Shown in pieces: positions 25,508 to 35,227 of a DNA stretch of 64,000 bases. Made by a program: the position numbers and the translations under genes. A model generated the notes under the pieces. That model was not told the DNA's origin and ran no database searches. It saw only the letters and a list, made by a program, of their open reading frames with translations. Source of the DNA: Phreatobacter stygius (lineage in GTDB: Bacteria > Pseudomonadota > Alphaproteobacteria > Rhizobiales > Phreatobacteraceae); NCBI RefSeq assembly GCF_005144885.1, contig NZ_CP039690.1, positions 6,870,873 to 6,934,872 on the forward strand, written 5' to 3'. Each line of letters begins with the position of its first letter. Positions within the stretch are counted from its first letter, which is position 1.

Positions 25508-26509
25508 TCAATCGAGATGGAATTTCTCGAACTGGCGGTGTTCGCCGAAAATGCGCCGGACGGTGCCGGTGGTCGAGCGATAGACGATCGTCTCGGTGGT
25601 GATCATGTCGGGACCGAAGAACACGCCCTTGAGCAGCGCGCCGTCGGTGACCCCGGTCGCCGCGACGATCACGTCGCCCGAGGCCATCTCCTCCATGGTG
25701 TATTTCTTGTTCGGGTCCTTGACGCCCATGGTGCGGGCACGCTCGACCTTAGCCTCGGAATCGAGGATCAGGCGGCCCTGCATCTGGCCGCCGACGCAGC
25801 GCAACGCCGCCGCCGCCAGCACGCCCTCGGGCGCGCCGCCAATGCCGAGATAGATGTCGATGCCGGTCTCGGCGACGCTCGCCGTGTGGATGACGCCGGC
25901 AACGTCGCCATCGGTGATCAGGCGGATCGACGCGCCGGTGCTGCGCACTGCCTCGATCAGCTTGGCATGGCGCGGCCGGTCCATGATCAGCGCGGTGATC
26001 TCGCTCGGCTTGACGCCCTTCGCCTTGGCGATCGCGTAGATGTTCTCCACCGGCGTGGCATCGAGGTCGACGAGGCCCTTGGGATAGCCCGGGCCAATGG
26101 CGATCTTGTCCATGTAGACGTCGGGCGCGTTCAGCAGCGAGCCATGCTCGGCCATGGCGATGACCGCGATCGAGCCGGGCATGTCCTTGGCGCAGAGCGT
26201 CGTGCCTTCCAGCGGATCGAGCGCGATATCGACCTTGGGGCCGCGCTTGGTGCCGACCTCTTCGCCGATATAGAGCATCGGCGCCTCGTCGCGCTCGCCC
26301 TCGCCGATCACCACGGTGCCGTCGATCGGCAGCTTGTTCAGCTCGCGCCGCATGGCGTCGACCGCGGCCTGATCGGCGGCCTTCTCGTTGCCGCGTCCGC
26401 GCAGCCTGGCCGAAGCCACCGCGGCGCGTTCGGTCACCCGCACGAGTTCCATCGACAGAACCCGCTCGATGACAAGATTTTTCGGAACGGAAAGCCCTTG
26501 GTCGGACAT
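25508..26509 (-). CDS. glpX: Class II fructose-1,6-bisphosphatase
   Basis: The 333-residue enzyme removes the 1-phosphate of fructose 1,6-bisphosphate in gluconeogenesis (in autotrophs also sedoheptulose bisphosphate). Family motifs are 'VIGEGERDEAPMLYIGE', 'ALDPLEGTTLCAKD' and 'IYLGIGGAPEGVLAA', with metal-binding Glu/Asp in place. ATG 26509 has a GAGGGG ribosome site; a TTG overlapping the hom stop is less likely. The hom-glpX-recJ order is common in Hyphomicrobiales. Confidence 0.95.
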   Translation of the reverse strand: MSDQGLSVPKNLVIERVLSMELVRVTERAAVASARLRGRGNEKAADQAAVDAMRRELNKLPIDGTVVIGEGERDEAPMLYIGEEVGTKRGPKVDIALDPLEGTTLCAKDMPGSIAVIAMAEHGSLLNAPDVYMDKIAIGPGYPKGLVDLDATPVENIYAIAKAKGVKPSEITALIMDRPRHAKLIEAVRSTGASIRLITDGDVAGVIHTASVAETGIDIYLGIGGAPEGVLAAAALRCVGGQMQGRLILDSEAKVERARTMGVKDPNKKYTMEEMASGDVIVAATGVTDGALLKGVFFGPDMITTETIVYRSTTGTVRRIFGEHRQFEKFHLD

Positions 26510-26538
26510 GGCGATAATCCCCTCGGAGAATGTTCGTC

Positions 26539-27858
26539 TCAACTGCGTTCGATACGAATGACCTGCGGCCGGCCAAGCAGCACGCCGTCTGTATCCATGG
26601 ACCTCAGCGCGCGCTGAACCGCGGCCTCGGTGGTGGCATAGGTAATCAGGACGACCGGCGCCGGCGCATCGGCCGCCGCCGGATCGGTGCCGCCGCGCAC
26701 CGGACCTGAGCGCCTTTGAACAATCGATTCCAGCGAAATCTTGTTCTGCGCCATGCGCGAGGCGATTCGGGCGGCGGTGCCGGGCCGGTCGACCACTTCG
26801 AGGCGGATGTAATAGCCGCCCTCGTGGTGGGTCAACGGCGCCCGGGTCGGCTGGGTCAGCGAGGCCACCGGCCGGATGAACGGCGCGGTGCGATGGCCGC
26901 GTGCGATATCCGCGATGTCGGCGATGACAGCCGACGCCGTGGCATCGCCGCCGGCGCCCGGACCGACCAGGGTCAGGTCGACCGCGTCGGCATCGATCGC
27001 CACCGCGTTGAGCACGCCATTGACCTGGGCGATGGCCGAATCCTTCGGCACGAAGGTCGGGTGCACCCGCTGTTCGACGCCATCGGCGGTGCGCAGCGCG
27101 ACGCCGAGCAGCTTCACCCGGTAGCCGAGCTCGTCGGCCATCTTGAGGTCCACCGGCTTGATCGACCGGATGCCCTCGATCGAAATGCCCTTGGTGTCGA
27201 CCAGCGTGCCGAAGGCGAGGCTGGTCAGCAGCGCCAGCTTGTGAGCGGTGTCGAAACCGTCGACGTCGAAGGTCGGATCGGCCTCGGCATAACCGAGCCT
27301 CTGAGCGTCCTTCAGGCAGTCCTCGAACGAAATGCCCTCATCCGCCATGCGGCTCAGGATATAGTTGCAGGTGCCGTTGAGAATGCCGTAGACGCGCTCG
27401 ATCGCATTGCCGACCAGGCCCTCGCGCAGCGTCTTGATGACCGGAATACCGCCGGCCACCGCCGCTTCGAAATTCAGCGCCACGCCCTTCTTTTCGGCGC
27501 GGCGCGCCAGCGCCGTGCCATGGGTGGCGAGCAAGGCCTTGTTGGCGGTGACCACCGCCTTGCCGGCGCCGAGCGCCGCCTCGACCGCCTGTTTGGCCGG
27601 GTCACCGGCGCCGCCGATCAGTTCGACGAACACATCGATGCCGGAATCGGTGGCGAGCGCGATCGGATCCTCGACCCAGCGCATGCCGTCGAGCACGATG
27701 CCGCGGTCCTTGTCGCGCGACCGGGCGCTCACCGCCACCACCTTGATGCGGCGGCCGGCGGCCTCGCTCAAGAGATTGTCGCGCTTGGCCATCAGCCGCA
27801 CCACCGACGCGCCGACTGTGCCGAGGCCGGCAATGCCTACCTTCAAAATGTCCTGCAT
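26539..27858 (-). CDS. hom: Homoserine dehydrogenase
   Basis: The 439-residue enzyme reduces aspartate semialdehyde to homoserine, the branch to threonine and methionine. The Rossmann motif 'VGIAGLGTVGASVVRL' is N-terminal; 'NKALLATHG', 'NFEAAVAGGIPVIKTLREGL' and 'GILNGTCNYILSRM' are catalytic-domain signatures. A C-terminal ACT domain (from about 'YYIRLEVVDRPGTAARIAS') implies allosteric control, usually by threonine. dapB, for the competing lysine branch, is upstream on the same strand. Confidence 0.96.
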   Translation of the reverse strand: MQDILKVGIAGLGTVGASVVRLMAKRDNLLSEAAGRRIKVVAVSARSRDKDRGIVLDGMRWVEDPIALATDSGIDVFVELIGGAGDPAKQAVEAALGAGKAVVTANKALLATHGTALARRAEKKGVALNFEAAVAGGIPVIKTLREGLVGNAIERVYGILNGTCNYILSRMADEGISFEDCLKDAQRLGYAEADPTFDVDGFDTAHKLALLTSLAFGTLVDTKGISIEGIRSIKPVDLKMADELGYRVKLLGVALRTADGVEQRVHPTFVPKDSAIAQVNGVLNAVAIDADAVDLTLVGPGAGGDATASAVIADIADIARGHRTAPFIRPVASLTQPTRAPLTHHEGGYYIRLEVVDRPGTAARIASRMAQNKISLESIVQRRSGPVRGGTDPAAADAPAPVVLITYATTEAAVQRALRSMDTDGVLLGRPQVIRIERS

Positions 27859-27955
27859 GAGGAGCTGATCCGCGACTTGTCGCGGCAATGCGCCGCGCCG
27901 GGCTTTTGCCCGATTTGGCCGGTCAAAGCAAGAAAAGCACCGGCCGGTGAAAGCT

Positions 27956-28762
27956 TCAGTCGATCAGGTGATCGATGCCGCGCACCAGTCCGACCTGGCC
28001 GCCGACCTTGCGCACCGCCAGCAGCGTGCCGCCGACATAAGGTGCTGCGGAGGAACCGGCATCGTGGCGAATGGTCAGCCGCTCGTCGGGAAGACCGAAG
28101 ATCGCCTCCGCCGACAGCACATAGGAGGGCATGCGCACCGAATGGACCTGCACCGCGATGCCACCGGCATTGACCGCGCCGCCGCGTGTCTCCCGGATGC
28201 CGCCGAGCTCGCCGACCGGCTTGGCGGTCGGCTCCAGGCGAATCCTGGACAAGATCTCGCCGAGCTCGCGGCCGGTGCCCGACGGCGTATCCGGCTTCTT
28301 GGCCGAGGCGTAGTCGATGATCTCGACATCGGGGATATGGCGGGCCGCAACCGTTGCGAAGCGCTTCAGCAGCGACGCGGTGATCGAGAAATTGCCGGCG
28401 GCGATCACCCCTCGCCCCGCCGCCTTGGCAGCCATATCGATCTCGGCATAGTCGTCGGCCGTCAAACCGGACGTGCCGACCACCACGTGGCGGCCGGCGC
28501 GGAGCGCGGTCAGGGCATGGCCCTTCACTGCCTGCGGCTTGGTATAGTCGATCACCACGTCGCTCGGCACGGTCAGCGCCTCGTCAAGGCTTTCGGCGAC
28601 CTTCAGGCCAAGCGCCGGCAGGCCGCCGACCGTGCCGGCATCCTGGCCCGCCGCCGAGCGCGCCACCGCGCCGGCAAGCTCGAGGTCGGCGGCGGCGCTC
28701 ACCGCCTTGACCAGCTCACGCCCGACCCAACCGGTCGCACCGACGACGACAACCCCGATCAT
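27956..28762 (-). CDS. dapB: 4-hydroxy-tetrahydrodipicolinate reductase, divergent type
   Basis: The 268-residue enzyme fits the lysine/diaminopimelate branch, reducing hydroxy-tetrahydrodipicolinate with NAD(P)H. 'VVVVGATGWVGRELVKA' is the nucleotide-binding loop, and 'VVVGTSGLTADDYAEID' and 'AAGNFSITASLLKRFA' are typical. The catalytic loop reads 'DYASAKKPDTPSGTGREL' where the classic form has 'AHHRHKVDAPSGTA': the lysine and the PSGT phosphate-like loop are kept but the His pair is absent. It therefore belongs to a divergent clade. It sits between alaC and hom on the same strand, consistent with aspartate-family amino acid synthesis. Confidence 0.88.
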   Translation of the reverse strand: MIGVVVVGATGWVGRELVKAVSAAADLELAGAVARSAAGQDAGTVGGLPALGLKVAESLDEALTVPSDVVIDYTKPQAVKGHALTALRAGRHVVVGTSGLTADDYAEIDMAAKAAGRGVIAAGNFSITASLLKRFATVAARHIPDVEIIDYASAKKPDTPSGTGRELGEILSRIRLEPTAKPVGELGGIRETRGGAVNAGGIAVQVHSVRMPSYVLSAEAIFGLPDERLTIRHDAGSSAAPYVGGTLLAVRKVGGQVGLVRGIDHLID

Positions 28763-28780
28763 GCTGATGTCCGATTTGGT

Positions 28781-30010
28781 TTAGCGTCCCGCCGCCGCCA
28801 GCGGCACCACGTTGTGCAGCGTCGTCGCGGCGGTGTCGAAGAACCGCTTGACGTTGCGGGCGGCCTGTTTGATGCGCTGCTCGTTCTCGACCACCGCGAT
28901 GCGGACATAGTCGTCGCCGTGCTCGCCGAAACCGATGCCGGGGGCAACCGCCACCTCGGCCTTTTCGACCAGCAGCTTGGCGAATTCGAGCGAGCCGAGC
29001 GACTTGAACGGCTCCGGGATCGGCACCCAGGCGAACATCGACGCCTGCGGCGTCGGGACGGCCCAGCCGCTCTTGCCGAAACTGTCGATCAGCACGTCGC
29101 GCCGCTTCTTATAGGTCTCGCGCATCTCGCGGATGCAGTCCTCGGGACCGTTGAGGGCGGCGGTCGCCGCCACCTGCACCGGCGTGAAGGCGCCGTAATC
29201 GAGATAGCTCTTGACCCGGGCGAGCGCCGCGCAAAGCCGGTCGTTGCCGACAGCGAAGCCCATGCGCCAGCCGGCCATCGAGAAGGTCTTCGACATCGAG
29301 GTGAATTCGACCGCGACGTCGAAGGCGCCGGGCACCTGCAGGATCGACGGCGGCGGGTTCCTGTCGTCGAAATAGACCTCGGCATAGGCCAGGTCGGAGA
29401 GCACGATCAGCTCGTGCTTCTTGGCGAAGCGGACCAGTTCGCCGTAAAAATCGAGATCGGCCACCTGCGCGGTCGGGTTCGAGGGATAACACACGACCAC
29501 CGCGATGGGCTTCGGAATCGAGTGCTGCATCGCGCGTTCCATCGCGCGGAAATACTCGTCGTCGGCGGTCGCCGGCACGGAGCGGATGACGCCGCCGGCC
29601 ATCAGGAAGCCGAAGGCGTGGATCGGGTAGCTCGGATTGGGGCAGAGCACCACGTCGCCCGGCGCGGTGATCGCCTGGGCCATGTTGGCAAAGCCTTCCT
29701 TCGAGCCGAGCGTCGCGATGACCTGGGTCTCGGGGTTCAGCTTCACGCCGAAACGGCGCTCGTAATAGGCGGCCTGGGCACGCCTGAGGCCGGGAATGCC
29801 CTTCGATGCCGAATAGCGGTCGGTGCGCGGCTTGCCGATGGTTTCCTTGAGCTTCTCGATGACATGGTCAGGGGCCGGCAGATCCGGATTGCCCATGCCG
29901 AGATCGATGATGTCGACGCCTTTAGCTCGCGCCGCGGCCTTCACCTTGTTCACTTGCTCGAACACGTAAGGTGGCAGGCGGCGGATACGGTGAAAGTCGG
30001 TCGTTGTCAT
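28781..30010 (-). CDS. alaC: Class I aminotransferase, AlaC / LL-DAP aminotransferase-like
   Basis: This is a 409-residue PLP-dependent fold-type I enzyme. Seen are 'IIDLGMGNPDLPAPDHVI', the substrate loop 'VVCYPSNPTAQVADLDFY', 'VLSDLAYAEVYFD' and the PLP lysine in 'TSMSKTFSMAGWRMGFAVG'. E. coli AlaC makes alanine from pyruvate; related enzymes transaminate LL-diaminopimelate or methionine-pathway keto acids. Its position before dapB and hom favours a role in the aspartate-family pathways. ATG 30010 is chosen because the conserved 'FHRIRRLPPYVF' follows directly. Confidence 0.9.
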   Translation of the reverse strand: MTTTDFHRIRRLPPYVFEQVNKVKAAARAKGVDIIDLGMGNPDLPAPDHVIEKLKETIGKPRTDRYSASKGIPGLRRAQAAYYERRFGVKLNPETQVIATLGSKEGFANMAQAITAPGDVVLCPNPSYPIHAFGFLMAGGVIRSVPATADDEYFRAMERAMQHSIPKPIAVVVCYPSNPTAQVADLDFYGELVRFAKKHELIVLSDLAYAEVYFDDRNPPPSILQVPGAFDVAVEFTSMSKTFSMAGWRMGFAVGNDRLCAALARVKSYLDYGAFTPVQVAATAALNGPEDCIREMRETYKKRRDVLIDSFGKSGWAVPTPQASMFAWVPIPEPFKSLGSLEFAKLLVEKAEVAVAPGIGFGEHGDDYVRIAVVENEQRIKQAARNVKRFFDTAATTLHNVVPLAAAGR

Positions 30011-30159
30011 CGGTTCTGATCGTGTTGGTGGTGGGAAAAACCCCTTGGGGCGCCGCAACACCTATCACGGCGAAGGCGGCTGCGGAATGCTTGTCTGATG
30101 CGCTGTCGGCCCATCTGGCCGCGGCGCGCGGGCCAAAATGGGCCGGACCCGCCGCCGGA

Positions 30160-30606
30160 TCATTCGGTCGGCGGGTTGCGATCCTCCTCGATCGCCGGCC
30201 GCGAGCCCGGATCGGGGCCCCGGATACGGCCCGAGCTGGTGAGCCGCCGGTCCATGGCGCCGGAATGGGCGCCGCGCGCGGTCTGCAGCTCGCCCCGGCG
30301 CGCGGCCTCCTGCGCCGGCGTCAACAGTTCCGGCGTTTCCGACGAGCGCGCCGGCGCCGGCACCCGCGGCGCCTCCGGCAGGCGCGAGATCAGGGTGGCC
30401 GCGCCATAACCGGTCGCGCGTATCGGCTGCGGCTGCCAGAGCCCGCCGCCGGCGACCGCCGGCAGCGGCACCCGGCGCGACGGACCATAGGGTGAAGGAT
30501 AGCCGTCATTGGCTGTCTGGCAGCCGCCAAGCGCGAGCGCCGCAAGGGCGAAGGCTGCGAGGCCTGCCCGGCTCCGGCGCCGGATGGTCGCGGTCTGATC
30601 CGTCAT
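30160..30606 (-). CDS. Small lipoprotein of unknown function
   Basis: The 148-residue product begins with a basic segment, a hydrophobic core '[16 protein letters not shown]' and a good lipobox (LGGC, acylated Cys about residue 29). The mature part is Pro/Arg/Gly-rich and likely disordered, with no known domain. It is divergent from phaC across 137 bases. It would be anchored to a membrane in the periplasm. A start three codons upstream is possible. Confidence 0.65.
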   Translation of the reverse strand: MTDQTATIRRRSRAGLAAFALAALALGGCQTANDGYPSPYGPSRRVPLPAVAGGGLWQPQPIRATGYGAATLISRLPEAPRVPAPARSSETPELLTPAQEAARRGELQTARGAHSGAMDRRLTSSGRIRGPDPGSRPAIEEDRNPPTE

Positions 30607-30743
30607 CTCACGCATGTCGATCTCCAGGGGGCCTCGCCGCCATCTTTCGCTGGCGGCGCGCCCGTGGCCTTCCTAATATGTCCCAACCAAAAAGTGGACC
30701 GATTTCGTGCGGCACGAAAGCGGCGAATTTCGGAGGGAAGCTC

Positions 30744-33053
30744 ATGGCGAAACGCGATTCGAGCAAGCCGAAGACGCCGAGGGCAAGAAGCGCCTCCGCA
30801 AAAGCCGGCAAACCGGCGGCAAAGCGCGCCGGAAAGGCCGGGAACGACGCCGAATCTCCGCCGCCCGGCGCAACGGCACCGGCTGCCGCCAAAGCGCAGG
30901 TGGGCAAGGCGGCGACGGCCAAGGCCGCCGCAGCGAAATCGAAACCGGCCGGGACACGGGCCAAGACCGCGGCCGCTCCGGCGCCAGCCAAGGCATCCCG
31001 GGCGACCAAATCGTCGGCAAGCAAGTCGCCGCCGGCCGTGGCGGCGGAGGCCAGGCCGAAAGCCCCGGCCCTGCGTGCGGTCAAGGCCGCACCGGCCCGG
31101 GCCAAGCCGGCGGAAACGCTGAAAGGCAATCCGAAGCCTTCGGCCAAACCCGTGCTCGTGGCGATCGAGGGCGGCGCCGCGTCGCGCCCGTCGGCCGATC
31201 CGCGCCAGGCCGCCGCCGGCAAGCCCGCGCCGGCCGCGCCGCCGCCGCCGCAGGGCGGCGCCGCTTCGGAGGACCCGTTCCGCTTCCGCACCATGGATAT
31301 CGAGCGGCTGTCGTCCAATGTCGCGCGCATGGTCGAGCTCGGCGGCAAGGCGCTCGCCGCCTATATGCGGCCGCGCGAAACCGGCAGCCATCCGAGCGAC
31401 CAGCCCGACAGCGTCACCGACGTGGTCAAGACGCTCGGCCATGTCGCCGAGTTCTGGCTGAAGGATCCGCAGCGCGCCATGACCGCCCAGACCGAGGTCA
31501 CCGGCCGCTACATGGATCTCTGGGCCAGGTCGTTGAAGGCGATGGCTGGCGAAAAAACCGAACCGCTGGCCAAGCCCGATCCGCGCGACGCCCGCTTCAA
31601 GGACCCGCAGTGGAACGACAATGCCTTCTTCGATTTCCTGAAGCAGTTCTACCTGGTCACAACAGGGCTTGCCGAAAGCTTCGTCGACCAGGCCGACATC
31701 GACGGCCATCTGAAGCACAAGGCTTCGTTCTACACCCGGCAGATCGCCAACGCCCTGTCGCCGTCGAATTTCGTGCCGACCAATCCGGAGCTGCTGCGCG
31801 AGACCATCGGATCGAGCGGCGAAAACCTGGTGCGCGGCATGCAGATGCTGGCCGAGGATATCGAGCGTGGCGGCGGCGATCTGAGAATCCGGCAATCCGA
31901 CGATACGCCGTTCGCACTCGGCACCAACCTCGCCATGACGCCCGGCAAGGTGGTCTATGAGAACGACCTGATCCAGCTGATCCAATATACCCCGACCACC
32001 GAGAAGGTCGGCGCCGTCCCGCTGGTCATCGTGCCGCCCTGGATCAACAAGTTCTACATTCTCGACCTGGTCCAGGACAAAAGCTTCATCAAATGGGCCG
32101 TCGACCAGGGGCTGACCGTGTTCGTCATCTCCTGGGTCAATCCGGACCAGCGCCACGCCCACAAGGGCTTCGGCGACTATATGCTGGAGGGGCCGCTCGC
32201 CGCGCTCCGGGTCGCCGGCGAGATCACCGGCCAGAAGAAGGTGCACACGATCGGCTATTGCGTCGGCGGCACGTTGCTGGCGGTCGCCCTGGCCTATATG
32301 GCCGCCAAGGGCATCGACAACGTCGAGACCGCGACCTTCTTCACCACCCAGGTCGATTTCACCTTCGCCGGCGACCTCAAGGTGTTCGTCGACGAGGAAC
32401 AGATCCAGTCGCTCGAAAAGCGCATGGCGCAAACCGGCTATCTCGAAGGCAAGCAGATGGCCAATGCCTTCAACATGCTGCGCTCGAACGACCTGATCTG
32501 GAACTATTTCGTCAACAATTACATGAAGGGCAAAGCGCCGATGCCCTTCGACCTGCTCTATTGGAATGCCGATTCGCCGCGCATGCCCGCCGCCAATCAT
32601 TCCTTCTATCTGCGCCACTGCTACCTGCAGAACGACCTGTCGAACGGCCGCATGGAGGTGGCCGGCGAGAAGCTCGACCTGAAGAAGGTCAAGGTCCCCG
32701 TCTATAATCTCGCCACCCGCGAGGACCACATTGCGCCCGCCCGCTCGGTGTTCATCGGTTCGTCGGCCTTCGGCGGCCCGGTCGAATATGTCGTGGCCGG
32801 ATCAGGCCATATCGCCGGCGTGGTCAATCCGCCGTCCAAGAACAAGTACCAGCACTGGCTCGGCGGGCCGCCCACCGGCCGGTTCGAGGACTGGATCGCC
32901 ACCGCCACCGAACATCCCGGTTCCTGGTGGCCACATTGGCGCGAATGGATTAGGCGTCACGACGGCAAGGAGGTTGCCGCCCGTCCGGTCGGAACCAAGC
33001 CCTATCCGGCCATCGAGGATGCGCCCGGCCGCTATGTGAAGGTGAAGGATTGA
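30744..33053 (+). CDS. phaC: Class I poly(3-hydroxyalkanoate) synthase with long N-terminal extension
   Basis: The 769-residue enzyme polymerises (R)-3-hydroxyacyl-CoA into PHA granules. The catalytic residues are C506 in the lipase-like box 'GYCVGG', D661 ('[10 protein letters not shown]') and H689 ('GSGHIAGV'), with the D-H spacing of classical synthases. The N-terminal helix region starts near residue 176. Before it lies an unusual ~175-residue head rich in Lys, Ala and Pro ('[16 protein letters not shown]'), resembling histone H1-like or PhaF-type tails. ATG 30744 has a strong GGAGGG ribosome site, so the head is genuinely translated. The synthase is normally about 580-600 residues without it. 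Confidence 0.93.
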   Translation: MAKRDSSKPKTPRARSASAKAGKPAAKRAGKAGNDAESPPPGATAPAAAKAQVGKAATAKAAAAKSKPAGTRAKTAAAPAPAKASRATKSSASKSPPAVAAEARPKAPALRAVKAAPARAKPAETLKGNPKPSAKPVLVAIEGGAASRPSADPRQAAAGKPAPAAPPPPQGGAASEDPFRFRTMDIERLSSNVARMVELGGKALAAYMRPRETGSHPSDQPDSVTDVVKTLGHVAEFWLKDPQRAMTAQTEVTGRYMDLWARSLKAMAGEKTEPLAKPDPRDARFKDPQWNDNAFFDFLKQFYLVTTGLAESFVDQADIDGHLKHKASFYTRQIANALSPSNFVPTNPELLRETIGSSGENLVRGMQMLAEDIERGGGDLRIRQSDDTPFALGTNLAMTPGKVVYENDLIQLIQYTPTTEKVGAVPLVIVPPWINKFYILDLVQDKSFIKWAVDQGLTVFVISWVNPDQRHAHKGFGDYMLEGPLAALRVAGEITGQKKVHTIGYCVGGTLLAVALAYMAAKGIDNVETATFFTTQVDFTFAGDLKVFVDEEQIQSLEKRMAQTGYLEGKQMANAFNMLRSNDLIWNYFVNNYMKGKAPMPFDLLYWNADSPRMPAANHSFYLRHCYLQNDLSNGRMEVAGEKLDLKKVKVPVYNLATREDHIAPARSVFIGSSAFGGPVEYVVAGSGHIAGVVNPPSKNKYQHWLGGPPTGRFEDWIATATEHPGSWWPHWREWIRRHDGKEVAARPVGTKPYPAIEDAPGRYVKVKD

Positions 33054-33067
33054 GCCAGAGAATTCCG

Positions 33068-33490
33068 ATGAGCGCGCGCGCCGCGCTCGACAGCTATCCG
33101 TTCGTGACGGTGCATCCGATCCGCTACGGCGATCTCGACCCCAACAACCACGTCAACAACGCTGTTATCGCCACCTATCTGGAGATCGGCCGGACCGAAT
33201 TCTTCTCGCGCGAAGGCATCCGGCTGACCAGCGAGGGCCGCGGCATCTCGCTGGTTCATATCGAGATCCATTATCACCGCGAGATCCTCTATCCCGGCTT
33301 CGTCCAGATCGCGACCGGCATCGTCAAGGTCGGCGGCGCCTCGATCACCTTCGACCAGGCCGTCTTCGTCGAGGGCCAGCGCCATGTCAGCGCCTCCACG
33401 ACGACGGCCCAGGTCGACCTTGCCGCCAAGCGCTCGACGCCCTGGAACGACGTGCAGAGAGCGCGGTTGGCGACGCTGATGATGCGCTGA
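33068..33490 (+). CDS. Hotdog-fold acyl-CoA thioesterase
   Basis: The 140-residue protein has the 4HBT/YbgC signature 'IRYGDLDPNNHVNNAVIATYLE', where the Asp and His region form the thioesterase site, then 'VHIEIHYHREILYPGFVQI'. It would hydrolyse a short or medium acyl-CoA. It follows phaC by 14 bases and may free or limit CoA-linked precursors. A TTG at 33050 overlapping the phaC end is an alternative start. Confidence 0.85.
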   Translation: MSARAALDSYPFVTVHPIRYGDLDPNNHVNNAVIATYLEIGRTEFFSREGIRLTSEGRGISLVHIEIHYHREILYPGFVQIATGIVKVGGASITFDQAVFVEGQRHVSASTTTAQVDLAAKRSTPWNDVQRARLATLMMR

Positions 33491-33535
33491 CGACGGAGAC
33501 CCGGCCGGAAGCCGGACGATCGTGACCCACGGCGA

Positions 33536-33554
33536 GACCCGCGCATCGCGGGTC
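33536..33554. terminator. Hairpin between thioesterase and VOC genes
   Basis: GACCCGCG (33536-33543) and CGCGGGTC (33547-33554) form a perfect 8-bp stem with a CAT loop between two converging genes. AATATT follows on the + strand; there is no long T-run. Likely a shared terminator. Confidence 0.5.
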
Positions 33555-33945
33555 AATATTCGGCGTAGATTTCGATGATGTTGTCCTCGGGATCGCGAAA
33601 GAACAGGGTCCGGTGGCGCCAGCTGGGCAGATCGGTTGGCTCCCTGAGAATGGGCACCCCCTTGGCGACCAATTCGGCATGGCAGGCATCAACCGCGGGA
33701 GGCGGCACGCGAAAGGCCAGCTGCACCGCCGCCGATCCGGGCACCGACGCTCCATCGTCGCAGACGCTCCACGGTCCGCGCGGCCGGAGCGTCAGCAGCT
33801 GCGCACCAACGCGAAAACTGACCCAGTTCTCACGATCAGTCTCAATCGGAAACTGCATGACGTCACGGTAAAAAGCGCGCGTTTCATCCATCTTGCTGCA
33901 CAAGAGGACAGTATAGTCGAGGTTACCGATTCCACCCAGGCTCAC
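33553..33945 (-). CDS. VOC-family (glyoxalase-like) protein
   Basis: The 130-residue protein has two beta-alpha-beta-beta-beta modules of the vicinal-oxygen-chelate fold: 'LDYTVLLCSKMDETRAFYRD' and 'QLAFRVPPPAVDACHAELVAKG', ending in 'LFFRDPEDNIIEIYAEY', where the last Glu is a usual metal ligand. The first-strand metal position is Thr ('DYTVL') rather than His, so metal binding is uncertain. The start is GTG. Function (dioxygenase, glyoxalase or resistance) cannot be assigned. Confidence 0.82.
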   Translation of the reverse strand: MSLGGIGNLDYTVLLCSKMDETRAFYRDVMQFPIETDRENWVSFRVGAQLLTLRPRGPWSVCDDGASVPGSAAVQLAFRVPPPAVDACHAELVAKGVPILREPTDLPSWRHRTLFFRDPEDNIIEIYAEY

Positions 33946-34029
33946 TGCGATACTCCACGATCTGTCTTGCCCCGCCAGCCGGAAACCCGTCCCCTCGACC
34001 AGAGCGGTTCGATCCGAGCGGAAAACGCC

Positions 34030-35022
34030 CTAGATATTGGAATTCCGCGGCACCAGGACTTCGCGATAGCCGCTCGCGGTCCGTTCGACATGGGCGAGAG
34101 CCGGGAACGGGCAATGGAAACCCTGGACCAGCATCTTCTCGGCCACCAGCATGTCATAGACCGTTCGGCGCGTGGCCTCGGCCATCACCGGGTCCCGATC
34201 GATGGCTGCATGCCAACCGGGATTTGCGACGAACAGCACGGGAACATGAGCCACGTCGCCCTGGATGAAGACGCTGCGGCCGCCGGACGACAGAACGAAG
34301 GACGTATGCCCGACGGAATGCCCTGATGTCGCAACGGCGGTGAGCCCGAGCAGCACCTCCTTGCCCGCGTCGTAAGGCGTGACATTGCCGCCGAGCGCGC
34401 CAAAAATCCGGCGGCTGTTCCTGAACAAGCCCTCGATTCGGCCCTTCGGCGCCCGGCTCATCTCGCCGTCGTCCATCCAGTATTTCCACTCGGCTGCCGG
34501 CACGAAGATCTGCGCATTCGGGAAGGCCGGCTTGCCATCCGCCCCAACCAGGCCGTCGACATGGTCGATATGGAAGTGGGAGATCACCACGGCATCGATA
34601 TCGGAGCGTTCGAGACCCGCAGCCTTCAGGTTGGTCGCGAATTGCCCGATGGTGCCTTTGCTTCGCTCGAACGCGGCATCGCCGAGACCGGTGTCGATCA
34701 GGATCAGCTTCGACCCGGTGTTGACGACAACCGGCGAGAAGGGAACCGACAGTCCGTCGGTGCCGCGATAGGCTGCCGCAAGGGCTGCCTTCACCTGCTC
34801 CGTCGTCGCATTCGAAACGAAGTTCTCGACCGGGAATGTCAGCGCACCATCGGTGATGACGCTGACCTCGAAGTCGCCGACCTTATAACGATAGAAACCG
34901 GGAGCCTGCTTGCCGACGATGGGCGCCGCCGCGCGAACCGCCGTGTGATGCGACAGGACCGCACCCGCCGTCATCATCGCGGCGCTGCCGGACAACAGTT
35001 CGCGGCGGGTCATGAGGGCCAT
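34030..35022 (-). CDS. Secreted metallo-beta-lactamase-fold hydrolase
   Basis: The 330-residue protein has a twin-arginine-type leader ('MTRRELLSGSAAMMTAGAVL...AVRAAA'). The MBL zinc motif 'SHFHIDHVDG' (HxHxDH), later 'SGHSVGHTSFVL' and 'IQGDVAH' supply the other ligands. It belongs to the broad group that includes lactonases and other hydrolases; the exact substrate is not visible. Tat export would fit metal loading before translocation. It is flanked by unrelated genes and 205 bases without features upstream. Confidence 0.85.
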   Translation of the reverse strand: MALMTRRELLSGSAAMMTAGAVLSHHTAVRAAAPIVGKQAPGFYRYKVGDFEVSVITDGALTFPVENFVSNATTEQVKAALAAAYRGTDGLSVPFSPVVVNTGSKLILIDTGLGDAAFERSKGTIGQFATNLKAAGLERSDIDAVVISHFHIDHVDGLVGADGKPAFPNAQIFVPAAEWKYWMDDGEMSRAPKGRIEGLFRNSRRIFGALGGNVTPYDAGKEVLLGLTAVATSGHSVGHTSFVLSSGGRSVFIQGDVAHVPVLFVANPGWHAAIDRDPVMAEATRRTVYDMLVAEKMLVQGFHCPFPALAHVERTASGYREVLVPRNSNI

Positions 35023-35227
35023 GTGATGTCCCGTGCAACAGCGATGCCGTGGAAGCGGCTCAAGACTGTAGGCAAGGCCGGGCCATTTGCAACCGGACGC
35101 GCTATCGCCACAACCCCCGGAAGTCCTTCACCTGGACCGCCGCGCCCGACAGCTTCGACACGCGGCGATCAGGTCTTCGCGCGCTAGCGCAGACCGGCGT
35201 CCGGGCCAAACCCGGACGCCCGCCTCC

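Noticed and set aside
27899-27912. CGGGC-TTTT-GCCCG hairpin between dapB and hom as an attenuator
   Set aside because: The stem is short, no leader peptide with threonine or methionine codons is found, and no T-run follows on the transcribed strand.
30603-32729. Long minus-strand frame (708 codons) opposite phaC
   Set aside because: phaC is complete with catalytic residues and a good ribosome site; the opposite frame is compositional.
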